Assembly: GCF_016862935.1 (NCBI RefSeq)
Contig: NZ_BONX01000002.1
Coordinates: 124,001-188,000, forward strand
Origin: Plantactinospora mayteni
Lineage (GTDB): Bacteria > Actinomycetota > Actinomycetes > Mycobacteriales > Micromonosporaceae
Direction: 5' to 3'
DNA length: 64,000 bases
Numbering within the stretch: the first letter of the stretch is position 1; every line of letters begins with the position of its first letter. Positions 18,536-26,755 of this stretch are shown here, piece by piece. The notes beneath the pieces are model-generated. The model was given only the letters and a program-made list of their open reading frames with translations. It made no database searches and was not told the DNA's origin. Made by a program: the position numbers and the translations under genes.

Positions 18536-19470
18536 TTGACCCCTCCTGCGGTGAGTCCGCTGATCAGGTAGCGCTGGAAGACGAGGTAGAGCACGACGAC
18601 CGGCGCGGCGCAGACCAGCGCGGCGGCCATCATCTGGCCGTACACCGGGATGGCACCGCCCTCCTGGGTGGCGCCGAACACCTGCAACGCCACCGCCGCC
18701 GTCCGGCTGTCGGGGTTGGTCAGCACCGACGCGAAGAGCACGTCGTTCCAGCCGAGCAGCAGCGCGAAGATTCCGGCGACCACCAGACCGGGCCAGCTCA
18801 GCGGCAGGATGACCCGGGTCAGCACCTGCCAGGCGGAGGCGCCGTCGACCCGGGCGGCCTCGTCCAGCTCCGGTGGCAGCCCGCGCAGGTAGGTCACCAT
18901 CACCCAGGTGGAGAACGGCAGCGCGAAGGTCAGGTAGGTGACGAACAGCGCCCACCGGGTACCGATGACCGGCACCCCGAGCAGTTGCGCGGCGCTGGCG
19001 AAGAGCACGAAGACCGGCAGCAGCATCAGGGTGCCCGGGATGCTCTGTAGGGCCAGCAGGCCGCGCAGGATGGCCAGCCGGCCCCGGAAGGCGTACCGGA
19101 CCAGGACGTACGCGCTGCCGAGTGCGACGAACGCGCAGACCGCGGCCACCGCTCCGGCCACCAGCAGGCTGTTCACCAGTCCCCGGCCCAGCTCCACCGT
19201 CGACCAGATCCGCAGGTAGTTGCCGAGGTCGAGGCTGGTGGGCAGGAACGCACCCTCGGCCACCGAGAGGTCGGAGCTGACCGAGGCGAAGAGCATGTAG
19301 AGCACCGGGGCGAGCACGACGACCAGCAGTACGCCGAGCACGAGTACCCGCAGTGGCGCCGGCAGCAGCCGGGTGACCGTGCCGCGCCCGGACGTGGCGG
19401 TGCCCCGGCCGCCGGGCCGCGGTGCCGGACCGGCCGCGCCTCGGGTCGGCGCGCTCTCCCGGACCGTCAT
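18532..19470 (-). CDS. Carbohydrate ABC transporter permease (MalG type)
   Basis: 312 aa from ATG 19470 (ATGA overlap with the preceding permease). A basic, Gly/Ala-rich cytoplasmic N-terminus of about 40 residues precedes six membrane helices. The EAA loop reads LPPELDEAARVDGASAWQVL, the ATPase-contact signature of binding-protein-dependent permeases. No ATPase gene is in the operon, so it probably shares a genome-wide MsiK-type ATPase, as is usual in actinobacterial sugar transporters. Confidence 0.9.
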   Translation of the reverse strand: MTVRESAPTRGAAGPAPRPGGRGTATSGRGTVTRLLPAPLRVLVLGVLLVVVLAPVLYMLFASVSSDLSVAEGAFLPTSLDLGNYLRIWSTVELGRGLVNSLLVAGAVAAVCAFVALGSAYVLVRYAFRGRLAILRGLLALQSIPGTLMLLPVFVLFASAAQLLGVPVIGTRWALFVTYLTFALPFSTWVMVTYLRGLPPELDEAARVDGASAWQVLTRVILPLSWPGLVVAGIFALLLGWNDVLFASVLTNPDSRTAAVALQVFGATQEGGAIPVYGQMMAAALVCAAPVVVLYLVFQRYLISGLTAGGVK

Positions 19471-20390
19471 GGCCGGCTCCCCTCGGCCGCGCCGTCCGGG
19501 CCGACGTCGAGCCGGACCGCGCGCAGGTACGCGGCCAGCGGGACGGCGATCAGCACCAGCGAGAGCACCGCCATCGCCGCGCTGAGCCCGAACCGGAAGT
19601 TCTGGAAGCTCTCCACGTAGGTCAGCACCGGCAGCACCTCCACGTCCCGGGGGCTCGGCACGCCGAAGAGCACGAACGGCAGCGTGAAGTTGTTGATGTT
19701 GTGCAGGAACGCGATGATCACGGCGAGCGAGACCGGTCCGCGCAGGTGCGGGAAGATCACGTACCGCAGCTTGGTCCACCAGCCGGCGCCGTCGAGCGCG
19801 GCGGCCTCGTGCAGCACCGGGTCGACCGCCTGGAGGCCGGCGAGGGCGAGCAGGTAGAGCAGGGGCCAGCTCGCCCAGATCTGCACCACGACCAGGGCCC
19901 AGAAGCTGCGTGGCCCGTTGAGCCACAGCCCGCCGTCGAGGCCGAGCCGGGCCAGCAGCCCGTTGGCCACCCCGTCGGGCTGGAGGATGATCCGCCAGAC
20001 GGTGCCGACGACGAAGGCCGGCAGGACGTACGGGACGAGGAAGATCGAGCGGACCAGTCCCCGGCCCCGGAACCGGTCCTGGGTGGCGAGGGCGGCGGCG
20101 ACCCCGATCGGCAGGGTCACCACGGTGACGATCGCCGCGTACGAGGTGCTGAGCACGATCGCGTGCACCGTGCCGGACGCCCGTACCGCCTCGGTGTAGT
20201 TGGCCAACCCGACGAAGGGCGCCCGTACCCACTGCCGGAACGAGTACTGGTCGAGGTCCAGCAGGGAGATGTGCAGCGCCACCACCAGGGGCACCACGAC
20301 CACCAGGATGGTCAGCACCGCCCCGGGTGCGAGCATCCACAGCGGACGGTGCCGCTGCACCCTTCGGTACGGCGGGACTGCTCCGGGCAT
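19467..20390 (-). CDS. Carbohydrate ABC transporter permease (MalF type)
   Basis: 307 aa from ATG 20390, one base overlapping the stop of the binding protein (TGATG). Six hydrophobic helices, with EAA loop DPVLHEAAALDGAGWWTKL. It pairs with the following permease to form the membrane channel of a sugar importer. Confidence 0.9.
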   Translation of the reverse strand: MPGAVPPYRRVQRHRPLWMLAPGAVLTILVVVVPLVVALHISLLDLDQYSFRQWVRAPFVGLANYTEAVRASGTVHAIVLSTSYAAIVTVVTLPIGVAAALATQDRFRGRGLVRSIFLVPYVLPAFVVGTVWRIILQPDGVANGLLARLGLDGGLWLNGPRSFWALVVVQIWASWPLLYLLALAGLQAVDPVLHEAAALDGAGWWTKLRYVIFPHLRGPVSLAVIIAFLHNINNFTLPFVLFGVPSPRDVEVLPVLTYVESFQNFRFGLSAAMAVLSLVLIAVPLAAYLRAVRLDVGPDGAAEGSRP

Positions 20391-21715
20391 CACTTCGCCT
20401 TGTCGAGGGCCGCCTGCGCGGACGACTGCGCCTCGGTCAGCAGCGTGCCGAGCCGGGCGTCGTCGACCCGGCCGGCCGACAACCCGGGTACGGACTGCAC
20501 GACGACGTTGACCAGGGCCAGTTGCACCTGGCTCCACGCCCCGCTGAACGGCGTCGCGACCGATCTCGCCGACGAGTCGACCATCGCGGCCAGCGCCGGG
20601 TCGGCCTGGAGCGCCGCCGCCGCGCTCGCGTCGGTGGGCAGCTCGCCGAAGGTCTGGTAGTAGTCCCGCTGCTGCTCCGGGCTGGTGAGCAGCTTCACCA
20701 GGGCGAGGGCCAGGTCCCGCTGCCTGGTGTACTTGGCCACCACCAGGTTGTCCCCGGAGAGGATGCTGGTGGCGTCCTGCCCGCCGCCGGGCCGGGCGGT
20801 GGCGCCGGGCGGGATGGTCGGCATGACCGCGTAGCCGTACTTGCCGGCCACGGCGGAGGCGTCGAGGGTGACCTTCGAGGTCGCCGAGACCATCGGCAGG
20901 AAGGCGGCCCTGCCGGCGCCGAAGGCCGCGATCGCCTGGGCGTTCTTCCAGCCGACCGCGGCCGGGTCGACCACCTTGTCGGTCGCCAACCAGCCCAGGT
21001 ACGTCTGGTAGGCGGTACGCACCACGGGCTCGTCGAGCCGGGCCTTCCCGTCGCCGACCAGCGGGTTGCCCGCCTGGAGGCTCATCGCCCAGATGAACTT
21101 CCACGGGTCGAAGCTGTCGGCGTAGCCGATCGCCATCCCGTACCGGCCGCCGGTGCTGAGCCGCTTCGCCTGCTCGCGCAGCCCGTCCCAGCTCTCCGCC
21201 GGCTTGTCGATCCCAGCCGCCGTCAGCAGTTCCCGGTTGTACGCCATCACGAACGGCCGGGTGGTGAACGGTACGCCCACCTCGTGGTCCCGGTCCGGGC
21301 CGGAGATGCCGAGCGTGGCCGGCAGGAACCTGTCCCGGCCGCCGAGCTTGGTCCAGTCGTCCGGGGTGAGTTCGAGGAACGCCCCGGTGGCGTAGACGGT
21401 CGGGGTGAAGGTGGTGCCGATGGCGTAGATGTCGGGGCCCTGGCCGGAGAGCACCGAGGTCTGTATCTTCGTCAGTTCGTCGTTGGGCGAGGCGAACGTC
21501 TCGAATTCGACGGTGGCCCCGGACTCCCGTTGGAACCGGGCGGAGATGTCGGCGAACCATTTCCGCTGCTGTTCCGGATAGATCGTGTTGGCTCCGATGA
21601 GGACGTTGAGGGTCTCTCCCCCGCTGGTCGAGCCGCTGTCGGAACCACAGCCGGTCAGGGTGGCGGCCAGGACGATCGCGCCGGACAGCACGCTGAGGAC
21701 TCGTTTCGCTGTCAT
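20390..21715 (-). CDS. Extracellular sugar-binding lipoprotein
   Basis: 441 aa from ATG 21715 (MTAKRVLSVL). The signal sequence ends in the lipobox LTGC (Cys about residue 24), so it is a lipid-anchored substrate-binding protein of the CUT1 sugar family, with the GPDIYAIGTTF and YADSFDPWKF segments lining the cleft. It is the first gene of the operon, behind a promoter at 21788-21817 and a LacI-type operator. The sugar is not predictable from sequence. Confidence 0.9.
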   Translation of the reverse strand: MTAKRVLSVLSGAIVLAATLTGCGSDSGSTSGGETLNVLIGANTIYPEQQRKWFADISARFQRESGATVEFETFASPNDELTKIQTSVLSGQGPDIYAIGTTFTPTVYATGAFLELTPDDWTKLGGRDRFLPATLGISGPDRDHEVGVPFTTRPFVMAYNRELLTAAGIDKPAESWDGLREQAKRLSTGGRYGMAIGYADSFDPWKFIWAMSLQAGNPLVGDGKARLDEPVVRTAYQTYLGWLATDKVVDPAAVGWKNAQAIAAFGAGRAAFLPMVSATSKVTLDASAVAGKYGYAVMPTIPPGATARPGGGQDATSILSGDNLVVAKYTRQRDLALALVKLLTSPEQQRDYYQTFGELPTDASAAAALQADPALAAMVDSSARSVATPFSGAWSQVQLALVNVVVQSVPGLSAGRVDDARLGTLLTEAQSSAQAALDKAK

Positions 21716-21787
21716 GTGCCTGCTCCTCGGGAGGAAATGCAGATAGCCGAATGCCGGGCGGCGCGGGCGGCCGGGCATCCAGGTATT

Positions 21788-21817
21788 TACATAGACGGCG
21801 GACTAGGGCGACCGTAA
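21788..21817 (-). promoter_or_regulatory. Promoter of the sugar ABC operon
   Basis: Minus-strand TTACGG (21817-21812), 18 bases, TATGTA (21793-21788), in a locally AT-rich patch about 75 bases upstream of the binding-protein start. Confidence 0.45.
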
Positions 21818-21834
21818 CAGTCTGGCAATCTGGC

Positions 21835-21848
21835 GGCAACCGTTTGCC
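21835..21848. promoter_or_regulatory. LacI-family operator
   Basis: GGCAACCGTTTGCC is a 14-bp dyad centred on the CG step with a single mismatched pair, the standard form of LacI/GalR operators. It lies between the sugar operon and the divergent lacI-type gene, so it probably controls one or both. Confidence 0.75.
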
Positions 21849-21879
21849 AACTTTTGCCACGTGTGCTTGTCTGTGCCCC

Positions 21880-22917
21880 GTGGACAACCCTGGGTCACCG
21901 AAGCGCGCCCGCCCGGTCACCATCACCGACATCGCCGCGCTCACCGGGGTGGCACCGTCCACGGTCTCCCGGGCCCTCACCCGGCCCGGTCGGGTCAACC
22001 CGGCCACCCGGGAGCGGATCGAGGCGGCGGCCCGGGAGCTGAACTACGTACCCAACTCCCAGGCCCGGGCGTTGACCTCCGGCCGGACCCGGACGGTCGC
22101 CGTACTCGTCTCCGGGGTCACCAACCCGTTCTACTTCGGCATCATCCGCGGCACCCAGCAGGAGTTGAAGGCCGCCGGGTACGCCCACCTGCTGATCGAC
22201 GTCGAGGACTCCGGTGAACTGGAGACCCAGATGCTGCACCGGATGCGGCAGTCCCTCGACGGCGCGATCCTGGCCGCGTCCCGGCTCTCCGAGCGGGAAC
22301 TGATCGGCCTCGCGGCGGAGATTCCGCTGGTCACGGTCAACCGCGAGGCGCGCGGCGTGCCGAGCGTGGTGATCGACACCCCGGCCGGGATCGGCCAGGC
22401 CGTGGAGCACCTGATCTCGCTCGGGCACCGCGACATCGTCTACGTCTCCGGCCCGGAGCGGTCCTGGCCCAACGAGGCCCGCTGGCACGCCATGCGCGCC
22501 ACCGCAGCCGGCCACGGCCTCCAGGTACGCCGGGTCGGGCCCTTCCCGCCGGAACGACCCTCCGGATCCGCCGCCGCCGACGCCGTGGTCAACACCCGGG
22601 CCACCGCCTGCATCGCCTTCAACGACCTGCTCGCCATCGGCATGCTCACCCGGCTGCGCGACCGGGGTGTCCGGGTGCCCGACGACCTCAGCGTGGTCGG
22701 CTGCGACGACATCTTCGGCGCCGACTTCTGCCACCCGCCGCTGACCACCCTCACCGCCCCGATCGACCAGGCCGGCCGGGTCGCGGTGGCCATGCTGCTG
22801 TCCCGGCTCACCGAACGGAGCGCCCCGCACCCGCTGCGCCGCTCGGTGGTGCTCCCCACCCACCTCACCATCCGGCAGTCGACCGGACCGGCCCCGGCCG
22901 GCACCGACCGCCCCTGA
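21880..22917 (+). CDS. LacI/GalR-family transcriptional repressor
   Basis: 345 aa from GTG 21880. The frame is open to 21751, but that would run through the operator. The N-terminal helix-turn-helix TITDIAALTGVAPSTVSRAL and hinge NYVPNSQARALTSGRT are typical. The periplasmic-binding-like effector domain follows, with SFGCDD-type segment VVGCDDIFGADFCHPPLTT near the C-terminus. It is divergent from the sugar ABC operon and almost certainly its local repressor, induced by the imported sugar or a derivative. Confidence 0.92.
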   Translation: MDNPGSPKRARPVTITDIAALTGVAPSTVSRALTRPGRVNPATRERIEAAARELNYVPNSQARALTSGRTRTVAVLVSGVTNPFYFGIIRGTQQELKAAGYAHLLIDVEDSGELETQMLHRMRQSLDGAILAASRLSERELIGLAAEIPLVTVNREARGVPSVVIDTPAGIGQAVEHLISLGHRDIVYVSGPERSWPNEARWHAMRATAAGHGLQVRRVGPFPPERPSGSAAADAVVNTRATACIAFNDLLAIGMLTRLRDRGVRVPDDLSVVGCDDIFGADFCHPPLTTLTAPIDQAGRVAVAMLLSRLTERSAPHPLRRSVVLPTHLTIRQSTGPAPAGTDRP

Positions 22918-23017
22918 CCGGCCGTCCCGACCACCTGACGCGGCGACGCCGGGCCGCGCCAGTCGCGCGTACAACAGGAGTTCGATGCCGGATCGTCGAT
23001 GTCGCGACACCTGTAGA

Positions 23018-23071
23018 TAGACCGATTTCACTGGAATCAGTACCTTTTCACTGCTGCCCGCTATCGGTCTA
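23018..23071 (+). promoter_or_regulatory. Stem-loop with internal direct repeat in the subtilase leader
   Basis: TAGACCGAT (23018-23026) pairs with ATCGGTCTA (23063-23071), extendable to 11 bp with one mismatch. The 36-base loop contains the start of one TTTCACTG (23026-23033) and a second copy at 23046-23053, spaced 20 bases (two helical turns). It ends just before the ribosome-binding site GGAGG. It could be a regulator-binding array or an RNA structure. Confidence 0.45.
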
Positions 23072-23086
23072 CCTTGGAGGTTCGGT

Positions 23087-24910
23087 ATGTCCAGGCGGTT
23101 GACCGCCCTACTCGCACTGGGCGCCCTCGTCGTGACAGGTCAGGCGGTCGGCACCGCCGCCGCACACGCCGGCGAGCCCCTGATCAGCATCGTCGACATC
23201 CCGTTGGACGCACCCGAGGCCCCCAATCTCGCCGGCCAGGGACAACTGGCGGTGACCCTGTTCAGTACCGCCACGGTGGACGCCAGCCGAATCGACCCCG
23301 GCACCGTCCGGCTCGGCCCGATCACCTCGGTCGACGCCCGCAACGGTGCGGCGGTCGCCCAGTGGGTCGGCGGCGGATTCCTCAGCACCGTGACCGACGC
23401 CAACTCCGACGGACGGTCCGACCTGCGGCTCTTCTTCGACAAGGAGGCGCTGCGGGCCACCGGGCACCTCAGCGCCGCCACCACCGCGCTGACCGTCTCC
23501 GGCCAACTACCCGACGGCCGGCTGGTGCGCGGCTCGGACACCGTGGCGCCCGCCGTCGTACTCGAAGTCAAGTTCGCCGAGACGGCGGCGGTACGCGGCA
23601 CGGACCGCGCGCTGCGCAGCGAGCGTGGCCGGGACCTGGGCCCGGTCCGGGCGGTCCTGGACCGGCACCGCGCCGTGGAACTCGGCCCGCTGCTGCCGGA
23701 GCAGACCCTCGGCCAGCTCTCCGGACTCGCCGCGACCGCGAAGGCCCGGTCCGGTCGGGCCACCCCCGACCTGGCCTCCTGGTATCACCTGACCCTGCCC
23801 GCCGGGGCGGACGTGTCGGCGGCACTGCGCGACCTGCTGGCCCTGCCCGACGTGGCGTACGCCTATCCGGCGCCGGAGGCGGCGCCGCCACCCGCCACCC
23901 CCGACTTCACCTCGATGCAGGGCTACCAGCGGCCGGCACCGCAGGGCGTCGACGCCGACTACGCGCGCCAGGACCCGCGCGCCCGGGGCGCGGGAATCCG
24001 GATCGTCGACCTGGAGTACGACTGGAACCCGTTCCACGAGGACCTCCAGCTCGACTGGTCCAGCGACCTCGGCGGTACCCAGTTCCCCCGCAACACCAGC
24101 TTCGCCGACGAGCACGGTACGGCGGTCTTCGGCGAACTGGTGGCCCAGCCGAACGGGTACGGGGTGACCGGCGGCGTGCCGGACGCCGACATGTTCGGCA
24201 TCTCGCCGATGCAGCGGCTGAGCAGCGGCCAGACCAGCTACCGGCCGGCGGCCGCGCTGTCGCACCTCGCCCAGTTCCTCCAGCCCGGCGACGCGGTACT
24301 CATCGAGCAGCAGACCGTCGGCCCGAACGGCGGTACCCGGTACGTCCCGGCCGAGTGGGTGCAGTCGGTGTTCGACGCGACGCTCCTACTCAGCCAGCTC
24401 GGCGCGGTCGTGGTGGCCACCGGCGGCAACGGGGGCGAGAACCTCGACGCTCCGGAGTTCCAGGGCCGGTTCAACCGGTCGGTCCGGGACTCCGGTGCGA
24501 TCATGGTCGGCGCCGGCTCCAGCACGAACCGGTCCCGGCTGAGCTTCTCGGTCTACGGCTCCCGCCTCGACCTCCAGGGCTGGGGGCAGAACATCACCAC
24601 CACCGGCAGCAACGGCAACCTCCAGGGCGGCACCAGCCCGGCGAACCTCAACATCCGCTACACCCGGTCGTTCGGCGGTACCTCCGGTGCCGGCCCGATC
24701 GTCACCGGCGCGGTGGTCGCGATCCAGTCCTACCTCAAGGCGACCGGCCGCCCGGTGATGACCGCCACGGCGGTGAGCAACCTGTTGAAGAGCACCGGCA
24801 CCCCGCAGGGCGGCGACACCGCCCAGCGGATCGGGCCGCTGCCGAACCTCCGGGCCGCCCTCGCGGCCGTCCCGCCGTCGCGGGCGGTCTCGACCTCCCC
24901 CGCCGGCTGA
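23087..24910 (+). CDS. Secreted subtilisin-like serine peptidase (S8)
   Basis: 607 aa from ATG 23087, with TTGGAGG upstream. A Sec signal peptide (hydrophobic ALLALGALVVTG, cleavage near AHAGE) is followed by a propeptide-like region of about 260 residues. The catalytic domain has Asp308 (IRIVDLEYD), His343 (DEHGTAVFGE) and Ser533 (FGGTSGAGP), with oxyanion segment VVATGGNGGEN. It would be an extracellular endopeptidase. It is the first of four secreted peptidases in 23-43 kb and could supply peptides to the hydroxyproline pathway, but its specificity is unknown. Confidence 0.9.
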   Translation: MSRRLTALLALGALVVTGQAVGTAAAHAGEPLISIVDIPLDAPEAPNLAGQGQLAVTLFSTATVDASRIDPGTVRLGPITSVDARNGAAVAQWVGGGFLSTVTDANSDGRSDLRLFFDKEALRATGHLSAATTALTVSGQLPDGRLVRGSDTVAPAVVLEVKFAETAAVRGTDRALRSERGRDLGPVRAVLDRHRAVELGPLLPEQTLGQLSGLAATAKARSGRATPDLASWYHLTLPAGADVSAALRDLLALPDVAYAYPAPEAAPPPATPDFTSMQGYQRPAPQGVDADYARQDPRARGAGIRIVDLEYDWNPFHEDLQLDWSSDLGGTQFPRNTSFADEHGTAVFGELVAQPNGYGVTGGVPDADMFGISPMQRLSSGQTSYRPAAALSHLAQFLQPGDAVLIEQQTVGPNGGTRYVPAEWVQSVFDATLLLSQLGAVVVATGGNGGENLDAPEFQGRFNRSVRDSGAIMVGAGSSTNRSRLSFSVYGSRLDLQGWGQNITTTGSNGNLQGGTSPANLNIRYTRSFGGTSGAGPIVTGAVVAIQSYLKATGRPVMTATAVSNLLKSTGTPQGGDTAQRIGPLPNLRAALAAVPPSRAVSTSPAG

Positions 24911-24940
24911 CGGCAGGCGGTCGCCCGACGTAGCCGAGCC

Positions 24941-25918
24941 CTACAACGCCGATTCATGGATACCCGCCGACTCCTTTGGCTGTGCTGGCGGGGTGACGGA
25001 CGGGCCCATGCCCCGGTCCGGAAGCTCGATACCGGCCGTGGCGTACCACAACGCCGAGACGGAGGCCGGGAGGTCATAGCCGGGTCGCCAGCCGAGCAGG
25101 CCGGCCGCGGCGCGGGTGTCGGCGCATGCCCAGGAGGCGCCGCCCGATCGGGAGGTACCGGGCGGGCCCGGCTCCTCGACGATCCGACCGGTGAAGCCGG
25201 CGGCCCGGGCCAGCAGTTCCACCGCGGTCCGGGTCGGCACGGCACGGCCGCTGCCGATGTTGAAGACTCGTCGGGGCAGCGCCGGGGTGCGTACCGCAGC
25301 CCGGACCGCGAGCGCCACGTCGCGGACGTCGACGAAGTCCCGGTAGGCGTCCAGGCTGCCCAGCACGATCCGGTCCTCGTCCCGGGCCAGCGCCTGGCGC
25401 AGCAGTACGGCGGCCCGGCCGAGGACGTTGCCGGTGGGCAGGCCGGGGCCGACGGCGTTGAACACCCGCAGCACCACCCCGTCGACCCGGCCGGCCTGGG
25501 CGGCCAGCTCGACGAGCCGGGTACCGGCCAGATGGCTGACCCCGTGCGCGCTGCCCGGCCGGGCGGCAGCGGATTCCTCGACCACCGCACCGACCGGCAT
25601 CGGCCCGTACTCGCCGGCGGACCCGATCCGGACCAGCCGGGCGCGGGGCGCGCCGACCGCGACCGCCTCGACGAGTTTCGCCGTCACCAGGGTGTTCGCC
25701 AGCACGAGTTGCTCGTCGGTGCCGTCCAGCGCGCCCGTACAGTTCACCACCGCGTCGGGTGCGACGGTCCGGACCAGCCGGGTCAGCTCACCGGGCTCGA
25801 CGGCGCCGAGGTCGCATTCCATGCGTCCGGGGCAGCACAGCTCGGCGTCGGGCGCGAGTACGGCCCGGACCTGCCGCCCGACGAATCCGGACGCTCCGAA
25901 CAGGAGTACGGTGCTCAC
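24941..25918 (-). CDS. NAD-dependent epimerase/dehydratase-like SDR, altered active site
   Basis: 325 aa; GTG 25918 overlaps the stop of the upstream fragment (GTGA). The Rossmann motif GASGFVG lies at residues 8-14. In extended SDRs for nucleotide sugars the catalytic motif is YxxxK; here the equivalent stretch reads [10 protein letters not shown], so both catalytic Tyr and Lys are His. The rest ([29 protein letters not shown]) is intact. It may be a binding protein, have another activity, or be decaying along with the broken genes upstream. It is the last member of the remnant nucleotide-sugar cluster. Confidence 0.8.
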
Positions 25919-26241
25919 ACCGGCTCCGGCACAGTCGAGGGCAGCAGCGGCGGCCGGAGCGTCTCGAAGGACCGGTTGGCCTCGTCGTAGTCCTCAGGCC
26001 AGCCGATGTCCAGCCAGTAGCCGTCGAAGGCGTAGCTGGCCGGCAGCCGGTCCTGGGCGATCAGGTCGAGCATGAGCTGGTCGAAGCCGAACGCGAGTCC
26101 GGCCGGGTAGGACTCGATCGCTGCGGCGGAGAGGCCGTAGACGGCCATGCTGACCCAGTAGTCGAGGGTGGGCTTCTCCTCGAACCGCACCACCCGGCCC
26201 CGCTCGGTGGCCAGCACCACAAAATCGATCTTGATCGTACG
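25915..26241 (-). pseudogene. Nucleotidyltransferase fragment (C-terminal part only)
   Basis: From [15 protein letters not shown] onward (26241 down to the stop at 25915) the sequence matches the C-terminal half of sugar-1-phosphate nucleotidyltransferases: [50 protein letters not shown]. The N-terminal half with the GxGTRL nucleotide-binding motif is missing. The frame continues upstream only through sequence from a different gene in the wrong frame. It is a deletion remnant, though the fragment is still joined by GTGA to the epimerase downstream. Confidence 0.8.
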
Positions 26242-26500
26242 ACCGTCCCGGGGAACACCACCGGTTCGCCGGAGATGGCCGCGTGGATGAACCTCGGGTT
26301 CACCGCCCCGCCCGATCCGGTGCCGCCGGATCCAGGATGGACGACTCGACGAGTTCGACGTCCTGCCCGCCCAGGTTGCCGCCCCGGCCGGTGGACAGGT
26401 CATCGACGACCCGAACCTCGGTGATCGCCGGATCCCGCAGGGCGGACTCGACCAGGTTGGAACCGATGAACCCGGCCCCGCCGTTCACCAGAAGTCGCAT
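26242..26500 (-). pseudogene. NAD-epimerase remnant with internal deletion
   Basis: ATG 26500 begins a typical epimerase N-terminus, [18 protein letters not shown], and continues to about [12 protein letters not shown], then stops at 26300. In another frame the text resumes with [16 protein letters not shown] (about 26303-26255), which belongs near residue 200 of the same family, then runs into the nucleotidyltransferase fragment. About half the gene has been deleted and the frame lost. Confidence 0.8.
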
Positions 26501-26598
26501 CCCGACCCCCTCCCTCTCCACAGGCGCAGCACCGGCGCGCGGTGTGGTCGGTTTCCGGCTCCCGGGCGGAGGGGTGAGGTACCGGGGAGCGGCAGCGC

Positions 26599-26628
26599 TT
26601 GACGAACGCCAGGTTACCGGCCTAATTA
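26599..26628 (+). promoter_or_regulatory. Strong-looking orphan promoter
   Basis: TTGACG (26599-26604), 18 bases, TAATTA (26623-26628): the best vegetative-type promoter match I found in the window. It reads rightward through a U-rich segment (about 26640-26675) toward the 3' end of the aldehyde dehydrogenase gene on the opposite strand, where I see no gene. It could drive an antisense or small RNA. Confidence 0.45.
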
Positions 26629-26755
26629 CCCCTTCACGGTATTTTTGAGCCTTTTTTCGGTGTTTTCCGGCTCGGCGCCTGCCCGTCCGTCCAGCCGCCA
26701 CCGCAACAGTGTCCAGGCTCCGATCGAAAGCGCACGGCGGGGCCGGCCACCGAGG

